Positions 1-5,904 of a DNA stretch of 9,028 nucleotides are shown piece after piece; position 1 is the first letter of the stretch; the number at the start of each line of letters is the position of its first letter. The notes beneath the pieces are model-generated. The model ran no database searches, had not been told where the DNA came from, and worked only from the letters and a program-made list of their open reading frames with translations. Location of the stretch: assembly GCA_946401755.1 (NCBI GenBank), contig CAMIVH010000031.1, forward strand, positions 1-9,028, given 5' to 3'. The DNA is from an uncultured Caryophanales bacterium (lineage in GTDB: Bacteria > Bacillota_I > Bacilli_A > RFN20 > CAG-826). Position numbers and translations under genes: made by a program.

Positions 1-68
1 TGGGTGGAAAGACCTTTTTCCACTAAAACGTATTGGTGAAATAAATCAACGGCGTCTATTATTTCCAT
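1..68 (-). CDS. Xer-type tyrosine recombinase, N-terminal fragment (runs off the window)
   Basis: Only the first 22 codons are present; they read MEIIDAVDLFHQYVLVEKGLST. The pattern of a short helix followed by 'VEKGLS-T' is typical of the N-terminal SAM-like core-binding domain of XerC/XerD recombinases, which resolve chromosome dimers at dif or act as phage-type integrases. The start is supported by a GAGGTG Shine-Dalgarno site at 76-81, seven bases before the ATG at 68-66. The gene begins inside the 3' end of dinB, overlapping it by 23 nt in another frame, so the two are probably cotranscribed and translationally coupled. The catalytic domain (R-H-R-Y) lies outside the window, so XerC, XerD and a non-Xer integrase cannot be told apart. 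The chromosomal context favours a housekeeping Xer protein. Confidence 0.72.
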   Translation of the reverse strand, partial: MEIIDAVDLFHQYVLVEKGLST

Positions 69-1242
69 CTTTCTTCACCTCACTAGCTCTTTTCAATAAC
101 GGCTTCTTTAAGGAACGGTTCAAATCGTTGATGAGTAATTTAGTGGCGCTTTCCTCTTCGTGTCTAGAATAGTCGAATAAACTCATTTGAACCGCCATTT
201 CTTGATAATCAATCAAGTTTTGAAGCGTAATTCCTACGAGTCTAAGTGTCATACGGGCAAAGTTTTTATCGTATAAGTTGCATGCGACATCATAGATGGT
301 CTGCCACTTGTTCGTTGGGTTTTCAAAAGTCACCGACTTATTAAATGATTTAAATGTTTGATCTTTGACCACGATTTGCACAGTATGACCAAGCTTATCT
401 TCCTTAATTGCTCTCTCAGATACCTCTTTAGCGAGCTCTAAGAAATATTTCTTAATCTCAACTTCGTTATCTGTATCATATGGCAATGTTGTGGAGTTAC
501 CTAAAGACTTAGGATCCCATTTCTCAATTTCAATTTCATCAGAGCCTTTTCCCTCTAACCACTCTTTGAGTGTATAGAAGAATTTACCGGTGATGTTTTT
601 AACATCTTCATCATCGCTTTCTATCTTTTGGTATAAGTCTCCGATAGTCTTGATACCCACACTCTTGAGTCTAGGTGCAGTTCTTTTACCCACACCAAAC
701 ATTGACTCCACTTTGAGTGGGAACAAAATCTTTTCAATATCTCGTTTATGAATAATGGTCAAACCCATTGGCTTTTGATAATCACTAGCCATCTTCGCAA
801 GGAATTTTGTTGTGGATACGCCTATAGAGCACTTTAGGCCTGTCTCTTTAAACAAGTCTTCTTGGAGTTTTCTAAAGAAAGCGATGACATCCTTCTGTCC
901 TTTAACAGCTTCAGTAAAGTCTGCGAAGCATTCATCGACAGAGGCTGGTTCAACGAGCTTTGTGTAGCGTCTAACAAAGTTAAAGAACTTCTTACTCATC
1001 GCTGAATAATAATGATAGTCACCAGGAATGACGATTAAGTTAGGACAAAGCTGTCTAGCCTTAAACATCGGCATAGCCGAAGAGACACCATATTTCCTCG
1101 CGGCGTATGAGCATGTTGAAACAATCCCTCCTCTACCGTCATGGCCAATAGCCACTGGTTTATTTTCTAGAGTGGGATCTTTGATTTCTTCGCATCTAGC
1201 AAAAAATGCGTTTAAGTCAATGTGGACGATAACCTTGCTCAT
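46..1242 (-). CDS. dinB: DNA polymerase IV (Y-family translesion polymerase)
   Basis: The 398-residue product is a Y-family polymerase that copies past damaged template bases with low fidelity. The N-terminal motif HIDLNAFF (7-14) holds catalytic Asp9 and the aromatic steric-gate residue Phe14. Motif SVDECFAD (101-108) holds the acidic pair Asp103-Glu104. YAARKYGV (47-54) is the incoming-nucleotide motif. A helix-hairpin-helix thumb segment, FGVGKRTAPRLKSVGI, lies at about 182-197, and the little-finger domain covers roughly 245-345. QMSLF (352-356) matches the sliding-clamp binding motif. The length is close to the usual family size. I chose ATG at 1242 because family members begin a few residues before the HID motif; a TTG 51 nt upstream opens the same frame but lies in the preceding terminator. 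I see no LexA/DinR-type operator near the start. The gene has its own promoter and overlaps the recombinase gene after it. Confidence 0.95.
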   Translation of the reverse strand: MSKVIVHIDLNAFFARCEEIKDPTLENKPVAIGHDGRGGIVSTCSYAARKYGVSSAMPMFKARQLCPNLIVIPGDYHYYSAMSKKFFNFVRRYTKLVEPASVDECFADFTEAVKGQKDVIAFFRKLQEDLFKETGLKCSIGVSTTKFLAKMASDYQKPMGLTIIHKRDIEKILFPLKVESMFGVGKRTAPRLKSVGIKTIGDLYQKIESDDEDVKNITGKFFYTLKEWLEGKGSDEIEIEKWDPKSLGNSTTLPYDTDNEVEIKKYFLELAKEVSERAIKEDKLGHTVQIVVKDQTFKSFNKSVTFENPTNKWQTIYDVACNLYDKNFARMTLRLVGITLQNLIDYQEMAVQMSLFDYSRHEEESATKLLINDLNRSLKKPLLKRASEVKKDGNNRRR

Positions 1243-1248
1243 ACCTAC

Positions 1249-1277
1249 ATTATATATGCGCATGAAGATTATGTTAA
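1249..1277 (-). promoter_or_regulatory. Sigma-A-type promoter of dinB, almost abutting the start codon
   Basis: On the minus strand a -35 box TTAACA (1277-1272, five of six consensus bases) is separated by 17 bp from a perfect -10 box TATAAT (1254-1249). Only six bases (GTAGGT) lie between the -10 box and the dinB ATG. Transcription would therefore begin at or within a base or two of the start codon, giving a leaderless or nearly leaderless mRNA. The AGG in GTAGGT is too close to the ATG for a normal Shine-Dalgarno site. The box quality and spacing are seen directly; use in the cell is inferred. Confidence 0.6.
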
Positions 1278-1290
1278 CTAAATTTATTGG

Positions 1291-1317
1291 CAAAATAAAA
1301 TCCTGCTTAAACAGGAC
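1291..1317 (-). terminator. Intrinsic terminator after xseB
   Basis: On the minus strand TCCTG (1316-1301 region, left arm 1316-1312) pairs with CAGGA (1305-1301) around a six-base loop, with a possible flanking G-T pair. The run TTTTATTTT follows immediately. The stem is short, so termination may be partial. It lies 61 nt after the xseB stop and directly before the dinB promoter, which marks a transcription-unit boundary. A weaker A+T-only hairpin (TAATAC-TTA-GTATTA, 1327-1341) lies just upstream of it. Confidence 0.6.
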
Positions 1318-1377
1318 ATTATTTCTAATACTAAGTATTATTTCTACTAGTAAACCACTAATAAAATACTTTGAAAA

Positions 1378-1569
1378 TTATTTGTTTTCGATGACCTTTT
1401 CGACCTTTTCTTCGGCGTCTTTTAAGGCTTTTTCTAACTTTTTGATGATCTCTTGACCTTCCTTATAGAGGGCTAAGCACTCATCTAAAGGAAGTTTTTC
1501 AGAAGAAATATTAGCGACGATTTCGTCTAATCTCTTCATCTCTTTTTCAAAGTCAAATTGTTTTTCCAT
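1378..1569 (-). CDS. xseB: Exodeoxyribonuclease VII small subunit
   Basis: This 63-residue protein has the family pattern FDFEKEMKRLDEIV (5-18) followed by LPLDECLALYKEG (26-38) and a charged helical tail. It should form the two-helix coiled hairpin that wraps the large subunit in exonuclease VII, the enzyme that degrades single-stranded DNA from both ends into short oligonucleotides. The length is normal for XseB. The start follows the xseA stop after a single base, and its likely ribosome site (GGAG, about 10 nt before the ATG) lies inside the end of xseA, so translation is probably coupled. It is the last gene of the asp23-nusB-xseA-xseB unit. Confidence 0.92.
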   Translation of the reverse strand: MEKQFDFEKEMKRLDEIVANISSEKLPLDECLALYKEGQEIIKKLEKALKDAEEKVEKVIENK

Positions 1570-1570
1570 A

Positions 1571-2710
1571 CTACTTTTTCTCCGTGTCTATGACTTCACT
1601 ATTAATGATACCATCTTTTAAGATGGTTCTAATCTTTTGTCCTTTTTTAACTAGTTTGATATCGCTGACTGGCTTACCTTCCTCATCCACTGTTAAGGAG
1701 AAGCCACGATTAATAACATTATCAGGATTAAGGGCCTCTAAAGTGACTTTCTTATGGGCTAATAGTTCTTGATAATGATTCACTAGTTGTCTAATCTTTA
1801 TATCTAAATCTTCTTTACAAGAAGATAAATCGTCTTTCATACCTTGGATACGGCTCTTTAAGCTTTCTTCCATATCTTGTAAGGCGAATGATAGCTTTTC
1901 TTCTATCTCTCGACGGTCTACGGTGGCGAGTTCTGCTGCCGCTGTTGGGGTACTAGCGCGCTTATCGGCCACAAAGTCCACTAGTGTGGAATCAATCTCA
2001 TGGCCAATACAGGCGATTACAGGCATTTTGCTATTAGCAATGGCTCGTACTAGTGTCTCGTCGTTAAATGCGCTTAAATCCTCGCTAGCGCCGCCTCCTC
2101 GGCCAATTAGGAGTGTATCCAAAGGATAAGTCTGGGCTAACTCAAAGGCTTTGAGTAATTCTTTAGGGGCGTTTTCACCTTGCACCGCACTATAGAAGAC
2201 ATAAATATCAGCGATTGGATATCTTCTTTTGATGTTGAAAAGAATGTCTTTAATCGCCGCACTATTAGGGGCGGTAATGACACCAATGGCGTTAGGATAA
2301 AGATTTATCTTTCTCTTCCTAGATTCGTCAAATAAACCTTCTTCTAAGAGTTTCTTTTTGAGCTTTTCTAATTCAAGAAGCTGTTGACCAGCGCCGACTT
2401 CTTCCATTTGATAGACGATGATTTGATATGTGCCTCTACCTGGATAGGCATCTATTGAACCGAAGACGACCACTTCTTGGCCGTTTTCTGGCTTAAAGTT
2501 AATCTTATTTGCATAGTTAGAGAACATCATCGCTCCGATTAACGACTTATCGTCCTTAAGGGAAAAATAAAAATGACCGTTACTAGCCATTTTAAAATTA
2601 CTGATTTCTCCTTTAACGTAGATGTATTTTAAATTCGCATCATTATTAATGAGAGCCTTAATGTATTGGTTGATATCGCTGACTGTAAAGACTGGGCGAT
2701 CTTGGTTCAT
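1571..2710 (-). CDS. xseA: Exodeoxyribonuclease VII large subunit
   Basis: The 379-residue protein is the catalytic subunit of exonuclease VII. Residues 6-105 form the N-terminal OB-fold that binds single-stranded DNA (FTVSDINQYIKALI; VKGEISNFK). The catalytic domain follows from about 135, with APNSAAIKD (147-155), GRGGGASEDLSAFNDE (203-218), GHEIDSTLVDFVADKRASTP (236-255) and the C-terminal NPDNVINRGFS (328-338). Asp155, Arg204, His237 and Asp240 fall at the positions of residues implicated in catalysis in E. coli XseA. The region between the catalytic core and the C-terminal segment (about 265-325), which forms the coiled coil that docks XseB, is shorter than in E. coli or B. subtilis, where the protein has about 450 residues. 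The start codon shares one base with the nusB stop (TAATG), with GAGGT six bases before it. Confidence 0.95.
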   Translation of the reverse strand: MNQDRPVFTVSDINQYIKALINNDANLKYIYVKGEISNFKMASNGHFYFSLKDDKSLIGAMMFSNYANKINFKPENGQEVVVFGSIDAYPGRGTYQIIVYQMEEVGAGQQLLELEKLKKKLLEEGLFDESRKRKINLYPNAIGVITAPNSAAIKDILFNIKRRYPIADIYVFYSAVQGENAPKELLKAFELAQTYPLDTLLIGRGGGASEDLSAFNDETLVRAIANSKMPVIACIGHEIDSTLVDFVADKRASTPTAAAELATVDRREIEEKLSFALQDMEESLKSRIQGMKDDLSSCKEDLDIKIRQLVNHYQELLAHKKVTLEALNPDNVINRGFSLTVDEEGKPVSDIKLVKKGQKIRTILKDGIINSEVIDTEKK

Positions 2711-3132
2711 TATAAGACCTCATCTAATATCGCATTGATGAACTTCGCTTGTTTTTCTTCAATGTATTTCTTAGCGAGTTCCACTGCGGTATTGATCACG
2801 ATACGTTTATCAATCTTTTCTACATAGTAGAAATGAGCGTAACTCATTAATAAGACTGCTTGAGTAAGAAGAGGTAATCTTTCCCATTTCCAGTTTCTTA
2901 AATGTGGTTGGAAAGCTGTGATAATTGAACCATAGTTATTTAAGACACTAGAAATCATGTTTTGAACATAAGCACTGTGTTCCTTAAATGGACGAGGATC
3001 ATCAGTCATTTCAGTGATGATTTCATCAACATCACGGAAGTTATGTTCTCTACTGGCCACTTGGTCAGCGATTTCGTCATAGATGACGGTCATGATTATA
3101 AAGTTTTCTTGATTGCGAGATATTTTTTCCAT
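2710..3132 (-). CDS. nusB: Transcription antitermination factor NusB
   Basis: The 140-residue product has the all-helical NusB fold signature in its second half: WERLPLLTQAVLLMSYAHF (83-101), KRIVINTAVELAKKY (109-123) and FINAILDEVL (131-140). NusB pairs with NusE (ribosomal protein S10) on boxA RNA and helps RNA polymerase read through rRNA operons. The usual basic N-terminal segment (R-R-x-A-R-E-x-A-L type) is only weakly kept here as ISRNQENFIIMTVIYD (4-19), so the N-terminal RNA-binding face is divergent. The ATG at 3132 is the most upstream possible start because an in-frame TAA lies nine bases before it. No Shine-Dalgarno site is visible; a run of seven T precedes the ATG. It sits 20 nt after the Asp23-family gene and overlaps xseA by one base. 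Confidence 0.88.
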   Translation of the reverse strand: MEKISRNQENFIIMTVIYDEIADQVASREHNFRDVDEIITEMTDDPRPFKEHSAYVQNMISSVLNNYGSIITAFQPHLRNWKWERLPLLTQAVLLMSYAHFYYVEKIDKRIVINTAVELAKKYIEEKQAKFINAILDEVL

Positions 3133-3152
3133 AAAAAAAGACTGTTAATAAA

Positions 3153-3494
3153 TTAAATAATCGATATTACTTTGACTTGCACGTCAAATGGTACCTGTTC
3201 GGTCGCCATTAAGAAGGCATTGGTAATTTCGTCTTGGATATTGTGTGTGACTTCTTGTAAGTTGGTGCCTTTAGCGACATCAACCGCCACCCACACGTGG
3301 ACGATACCACGTCTAATGGTTGTTTGGACTGGTCTATTTAAACGAATCTTTTGATTGCGTTTCATATGAGCGCTACTCATAGAAATGCCTGAGACATTAT
3401 TTAAGGCGTTAGTCACTAATGCATCGAAGACATTGAGTGAGATAGCGATTTTTCCTTTGTTTGAGTAGTTATCAATATAGACGTAGTCTGCCAT
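3153..3494 (-). CDS. Asp23/YqhY-family (DUF322) envelope stress-type protein
   Basis: The 113-residue protein matches the Asp23 family: an N-terminal strand-helix segment GKIAISLNVFDALVTNALNNVSGI (14-37), a basic middle part (KRNQKIRLNRP, 45-55), then IVHVWVAVDVAKGTNLQEVTHNIQDEITNAF (64-94) and a final strand DVQVKVISI. I see no signal peptide or membrane segment. Family members are cytosolic; Staphylococcus Asp23 is tethered to the membrane by a partner, and B. subtilis YqhY, encoded near acetyl-CoA carboxylase genes and nusB, has been linked to fatty-acid synthesis control. Its position just before nusB points to the YqhY branch. The gene is first in its operon, downstream of a good promoter, with a weak ribosome site (AAGTAGG) before the ATG. 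The precise molecular role is unknown. Confidence 0.85.
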   Translation of the reverse strand: MADYVYIDNYSNKGKIAISLNVFDALVTNALNNVSGISMSSAHMKRNQKIRLNRPVQTTIRRGIVHVWVAVDVAKGTNLQEVTHNIQDEITNAFLMATEQVPFDVQVKVISII

Positions 3495-3565
3495 AATCTG
3501 TACCTACTTATAATATATCTTAAATATATTCGTTTAGCAAAGAGTAAATCGGAAAGTTTTCTCGG

Positions 3566-3594
3566 ATTATAGTCACTTCTACTCCTACTTGCAA
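3566..3594 (-). promoter_or_regulatory. Sigma-A-type promoter of the asp23-nusB-xseA-xseB operon
   Basis: On the minus strand TTGCAA (3594-3589) lies 17 bp from a perfect TATAAT (3571-3566). Transcription would start near 3559 and leave a leader of about 65 nt before the Asp23-family gene. A second, weaker candidate is nearer the gene: TTGCTA (3540-3535), 17 bp, TATATT (3517-3512). That one would give a leader of only about 10 nt. Either or both may be used. Confidence 0.6.
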
Positions 3595-3617
3595 GCAAAT
3601 AAAAACATTTCTTTTCC

Positions 3618-3727
3618 CTTGAAAAATAGCCCTCAAAATTCTATACGCATAATGCGTACATACGCGAGAGCGTTACGAGAACTAGGGGGCTAGAAATGTC
3701 AAACGTTTTTAAAAACTATTTTTCAAG
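3618..3727. repeat. Perfect 12-bp inverted repeat enclosing a structured, gene-free block
   Basis: CTTGAAAAATAG (3618-3629) is repeated in exact inverse orientation at 3716-3727, enclosing 86 bp. Inside are a six-base-pair hairpin TACGCA-TAA-TGCGTA (3644-3658), ACGC-GAGA-GCGT (3662-3673) which on the plus strand would carry a GNRA-type tetraloop, a TAGCCC/GGGCTA pair (3627-3632 with 3687-3692), and the palindrome GTTTTTAAAAAC (3705-3716). The TAGCCC/GGGCTA stem shares bases with the outer stem, so the two pairings compete. The enclosed part is more G+C-rich than its surroundings. No coding frame of note is present. It could be a small RNA, a leader element or a protein-binding site; no family is recognised and no promoter could be tied to it. 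Confidence 0.5.
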
Positions 3728-3750
3728 TGCGCGAAAGAAGAAAAAAGACT

Positions 3751-3769
3751 TGACTTAAAACTGACTTAA
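3751..3769. repeat. Pair of TGACTTAA direct repeats spaced 11 bp
   Basis: TGACTTAA occurs at 3751-3758 and again at 3762-3769, start to start 11 bp, so both copies face the same side of the helix. Such pairs are typical of sites for dimeric response regulators, but the sequence is short and A+T-rich and chance cannot be excluded. It lies about 170 bp upstream of the asp23 promoter. Confidence 0.3.
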
Positions 3770-3778
3770 TAGTATTTT

Positions 3779-3798
3779 CCTTTTTATTTATAAAAAGG
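3779..3798. repeat. 20-bp near-perfect palindrome between the tkt terminator and the direct repeats
   Basis: CCTTTTTAT and ATAAAAAGG pair perfectly around a two-base centre. On the minus strand it follows the tkt terminator by 17 nt but is not followed by a T run, so it is not itself an obvious terminator. It may form a 3' hairpin on read-through transcripts or be a binding site. Confidence 0.4.
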
Positions 3799-3814
3799 AG
3801 TGGTGGTGGAGAGC

Positions 3815-3845
3815 ACAAAAAAAGAAGCGGTGGGTCCGCTTCTTT
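3815..3845 (-). terminator. Strong intrinsic terminator of the relA-hisS-aspS-tkt unit
   Basis: On the minus strand AAAGAAGCGG (3845-3836) pairs perfectly with CCGCTTCTTT (3830-3821) around a five-base loop, and the stem runs into TTTTTTT then GTG. The ten-base-pair stem with a G+C-rich top and a clean T tract is a textbook Rho-independent terminator. It begins 18 nt after the tkt stop codon. Confidence 0.9.
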
Positions 3846-3863
3846 AAATTGTGTTTTTACTAA

Positions 3864-5837
3864 TTACTTGAGGTTTTCAACAACACCAGCGACAAATTCT
3901 GGAGTGAAGTTGAATTTCTTAAAGACGTCTTTAGCTGGGGCACTAGCACCGAATTGATCTAAACCGATGTTTGTGTCAGCGTATTTAGCCCAACCAAATG
4001 TGGAAAGCATTTCAATAGAAACGCATTTTTCTCTTGGAAGGTTGATGACTTCTTTCTTATAAGCTTCATCTTGTTTTTCAAAGTAGCTCCAGCATGGCAT
4101 AGAGACGACTCTGACATCAATGCCCTTTTCACGTAATAAGCCTTGAGCGGCCACTGCTAAGGAGACTTCACTACCTGTGGCGATTAAGACGAAGTCAGCT
4201 TTCTTTTCTTCTTTGCTGACGACATATGCACCACGTTTTAAGGCTTCACCATCACTTTCCTTTAATAAAGGAAGATTTTGACGGGATAAAATAATGGCTG
4301 TTGGATGATTCTTACTCTGTAAAGCGGCGAACCAAGCACCATATGTTTCTCTTTCATCAGCTGGTCTAATGACATCCATATTTGGAATGCTACGTAACAT
4401 TGCTAATTGTTCGATTGGTTGATGTGTTGGACCATCTTCGCCTACGGCGATACTATCGTGAGATAATAAGTAGATGGCTGGGACATGACTTAAGCACGCC
4501 ATACGGATGGCTGGCTTCATGTAATCGGAGAAGACGAAAAAGGCACCGACATAGCTACGTACACCACCGTGTAATAGCATACCATTTTGTGCACTCGCCA
4601 TCGCGAATTCACGAATACCCCAGTTGATGTTGTGGCCTTCTCTATTGTTGGCGTCAAAGTTTGCACCATTATCGAGTTTTGTCATAACAGAACCGGCGAC
4701 GTCAGCGGAACCACCATAGAGGTTTGGCATAGAAAGCATTAAGTAATTTAAGGCTTTGCCAGAGGCAACACGTGTGGATGTAGATGAACCTTCAACGAAG
4801 TCTGGATAGACACCTGGTAAGTATTTATCAACATCAACACCATTTAATGACATGAATCTATCGTATTCATCTTTGGTCTTCTTATCGGCGGCTAATTTGG
4901 CTAACTTAGCGTTATATTCGTTAAGGGCTTTTTCACCACGAGCACCAAAGGTGTTCTTGAATAAATCGTAAACTTCTTCAGGAACAAAGAAGTCTTCATG
5001 GTCGAATCCATAGGATAACTTAGCGGCTTTACCATCTTCCGCGCCTAATGGGTTACCGTGGACTTTATTTGTACCTTGTTTTGCACTACCAAAGCCGATA
5101 ACGGTATGGATCATAATCATGGTTGGTTTGTCTTTGCTCTTTTTAGCTTTGCTAATAGCGGCATCGATAGCGTCAACATCGTTACCATCAGCAACTTCTA
5201 AAACATCCCATTCACTGGCTAAGAATCTGGCTTTAACTTGTTCAGAGAATGATAAGTCTAAGGCACCATCAAGTGTAACTTGGTTAGCGTCGTAAAGAAG
5301 AATCATCTTATTGAGTTTTAAGTGACCGGCTAAGGAGATTGCTTCTTGAGAGATACCTTCTTGTAAGCAGCCGTCACCGCATAAGGCGTATGTATAGTGA
5401 TTGCAAACATCATCGCCAAAGCTATAAAGCTTGTTGACCATTTGTTCTGCCATCGCCATACCAACGGCTTGAGAAATACCTTGTCCTAAAGGACCACTTG
5501 TGGCATCAACACCATCGGTCCAACCATATTCTGGGTGACCTGGAGTTAAGGAATCGATTTGACGGAAGGCTTTCATGTCATCCATGCTGATTTTATAACC
5601 GCTTAAGTGAAGCATTGTGTATAAAAGCGCGGATGCGTGACCAGCGGATAAGACGAAACGGTCTCTATTGAACCATTTGCTTTCCTTTGGTGTAGCCACT
5701 AAATGCTTTGTGAATAAGGTATACAAAGCTGGAGCGCTACCTAAGGCCATACCTGGGTGACCAGAGTTGGCTTTGTTAATTGTGTCGATGCACAATGATC
5801 TGATTGTGGCAATCGCTAATTGATCGTTTTTGTTCAT
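3864..5837 (-). CDS. tkt: Transketolase
   Basis: The 657-residue product is a full-length thiamine-diphosphate enzyme that moves two-carbon ketol units between sugar phosphates in the non-oxidative pentose phosphate pathway. The first half shows NSGHPGMALG (24-33, His27), SAGHASALLY (64-73, His67), LTPGHPEYG (97-105) and the cofactor motif GDGCLQEGISQEA (154-166) ending in LYDAN (181-185); Asp155 and Asn185 are the metal ligands. His260 lies in NKVHGNPLG. The pyrimidine domain has GIREFAM (407-413) with Glu410, which activates the cofactor, and SHDSIAVGEDGPTHQPIEQL (459-478) with His472. The C-terminal domain follows from about 540. An AGAGG ribosome site precedes the ATG by eight bases. It lies 67 nt after aspS with no terminator between; a weak TAAAAT -10 at about 5873-5878 without a good -35 may be an internal promoter. 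A strong terminator ends the unit. Confidence 0.97.
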   Translation of the reverse strand: MNKNDQLAIATIRSLCIDTINKANSGHPGMALGSAPALYTLFTKHLVATPKESKWFNRDRFVLSAGHASALLYTMLHLSGYKISMDDMKAFRQIDSLTPGHPEYGWTDGVDATSGPLGQGISQAVGMAMAEQMVNKLYSFGDDVCNHYTYALCGDGCLQEGISQEAISLAGHLKLNKMILLYDANQVTLDGALDLSFSEQVKARFLASEWDVLEVADGNDVDAIDAAISKAKKSKDKPTMIMIHTVIGFGSAKQGTNKVHGNPLGAEDGKAAKLSYGFDHEDFFVPEEVYDLFKNTFGARGEKALNEYNAKLAKLAADKKTKDEYDRFMSLNGVDVDKYLPGVYPDFVEGSSTSTRVASGKALNYLMLSMPNLYGGSADVAGSVMTKLDNGANFDANNREGHNINWGIREFAMASAQNGMLLHGGVRSYVGAFFVFSDYMKPAIRMACLSHVPAIYLLSHDSIAVGEDGPTHQPIEQLAMLRSIPNMDVIRPADERETYGAWFAALQSKNHPTAIILSRQNLPLLKESDGEALKRGAYVVSKEEKKADFVLIATGSEVSLAVAAQGLLREKGIDVRVVSMPCWSYFEKQDEAYKKEVINLPREKCVSIEMLSTFGWAKYADTNIGLDQFGASAPAKDVFKKFNFTPEFVAGVVENLK

Positions 5838-5904
5838 GTTGTTTTACCTCTGAATTTAGTAATTATTTAGTATTTTAATAGTTTTTGTATAACTATGTTA
5901 TAAC

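Noticed and set aside
1243..1293. Extension of dinB by 17 codons to an upstream TTG.
   Set aside because: The extension would be encoded within the terminator tail and the promoter, and Y-family polymerases normally begin only a few residues before the HID motif.
1028..1456. Plus-strand open frame of 142 codons.
   Set aside because: It runs antisense to dinB and into xseB, crosses the terminator and promoter between them, and has a low-complexity Ser/Phe/Leu/Ile-rich product with no recognisable domain.
3416..3598. Minus-strand 60-codon frame that starts upstream of the Asp23-family gene.
   Set aside because: It overlaps the Asp23-family gene in another frame, spans the promoter and leader, and its composition (Arg/Ser/Tyr-rich) shows no family signature.
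3674..3702. Perfect TTGACA (3702-3697) on the minus strand as a second asp23 operon promoter.
   Set aside because: No acceptable -10 box lies 16-18 bp downstream; the bases there read CTCGTA.
3495..3863. tRNA, riboswitch or T-box in the largest gene-free stretch.
   Set aside because: I could not find an acceptor-stem/CCA pattern, a T-box sequence (TGGNACCGCG-like) or a riboswitch core that I recognise; the stretch is described as repeats, a terminator and a promoter instead.
4382..4627. Plus-strand open frame of 81 codons.
   Set aside because: It is entirely antisense to the conserved pyrimidine-binding domain of transketolase and has an Arg/His-rich product unlike any family I know.
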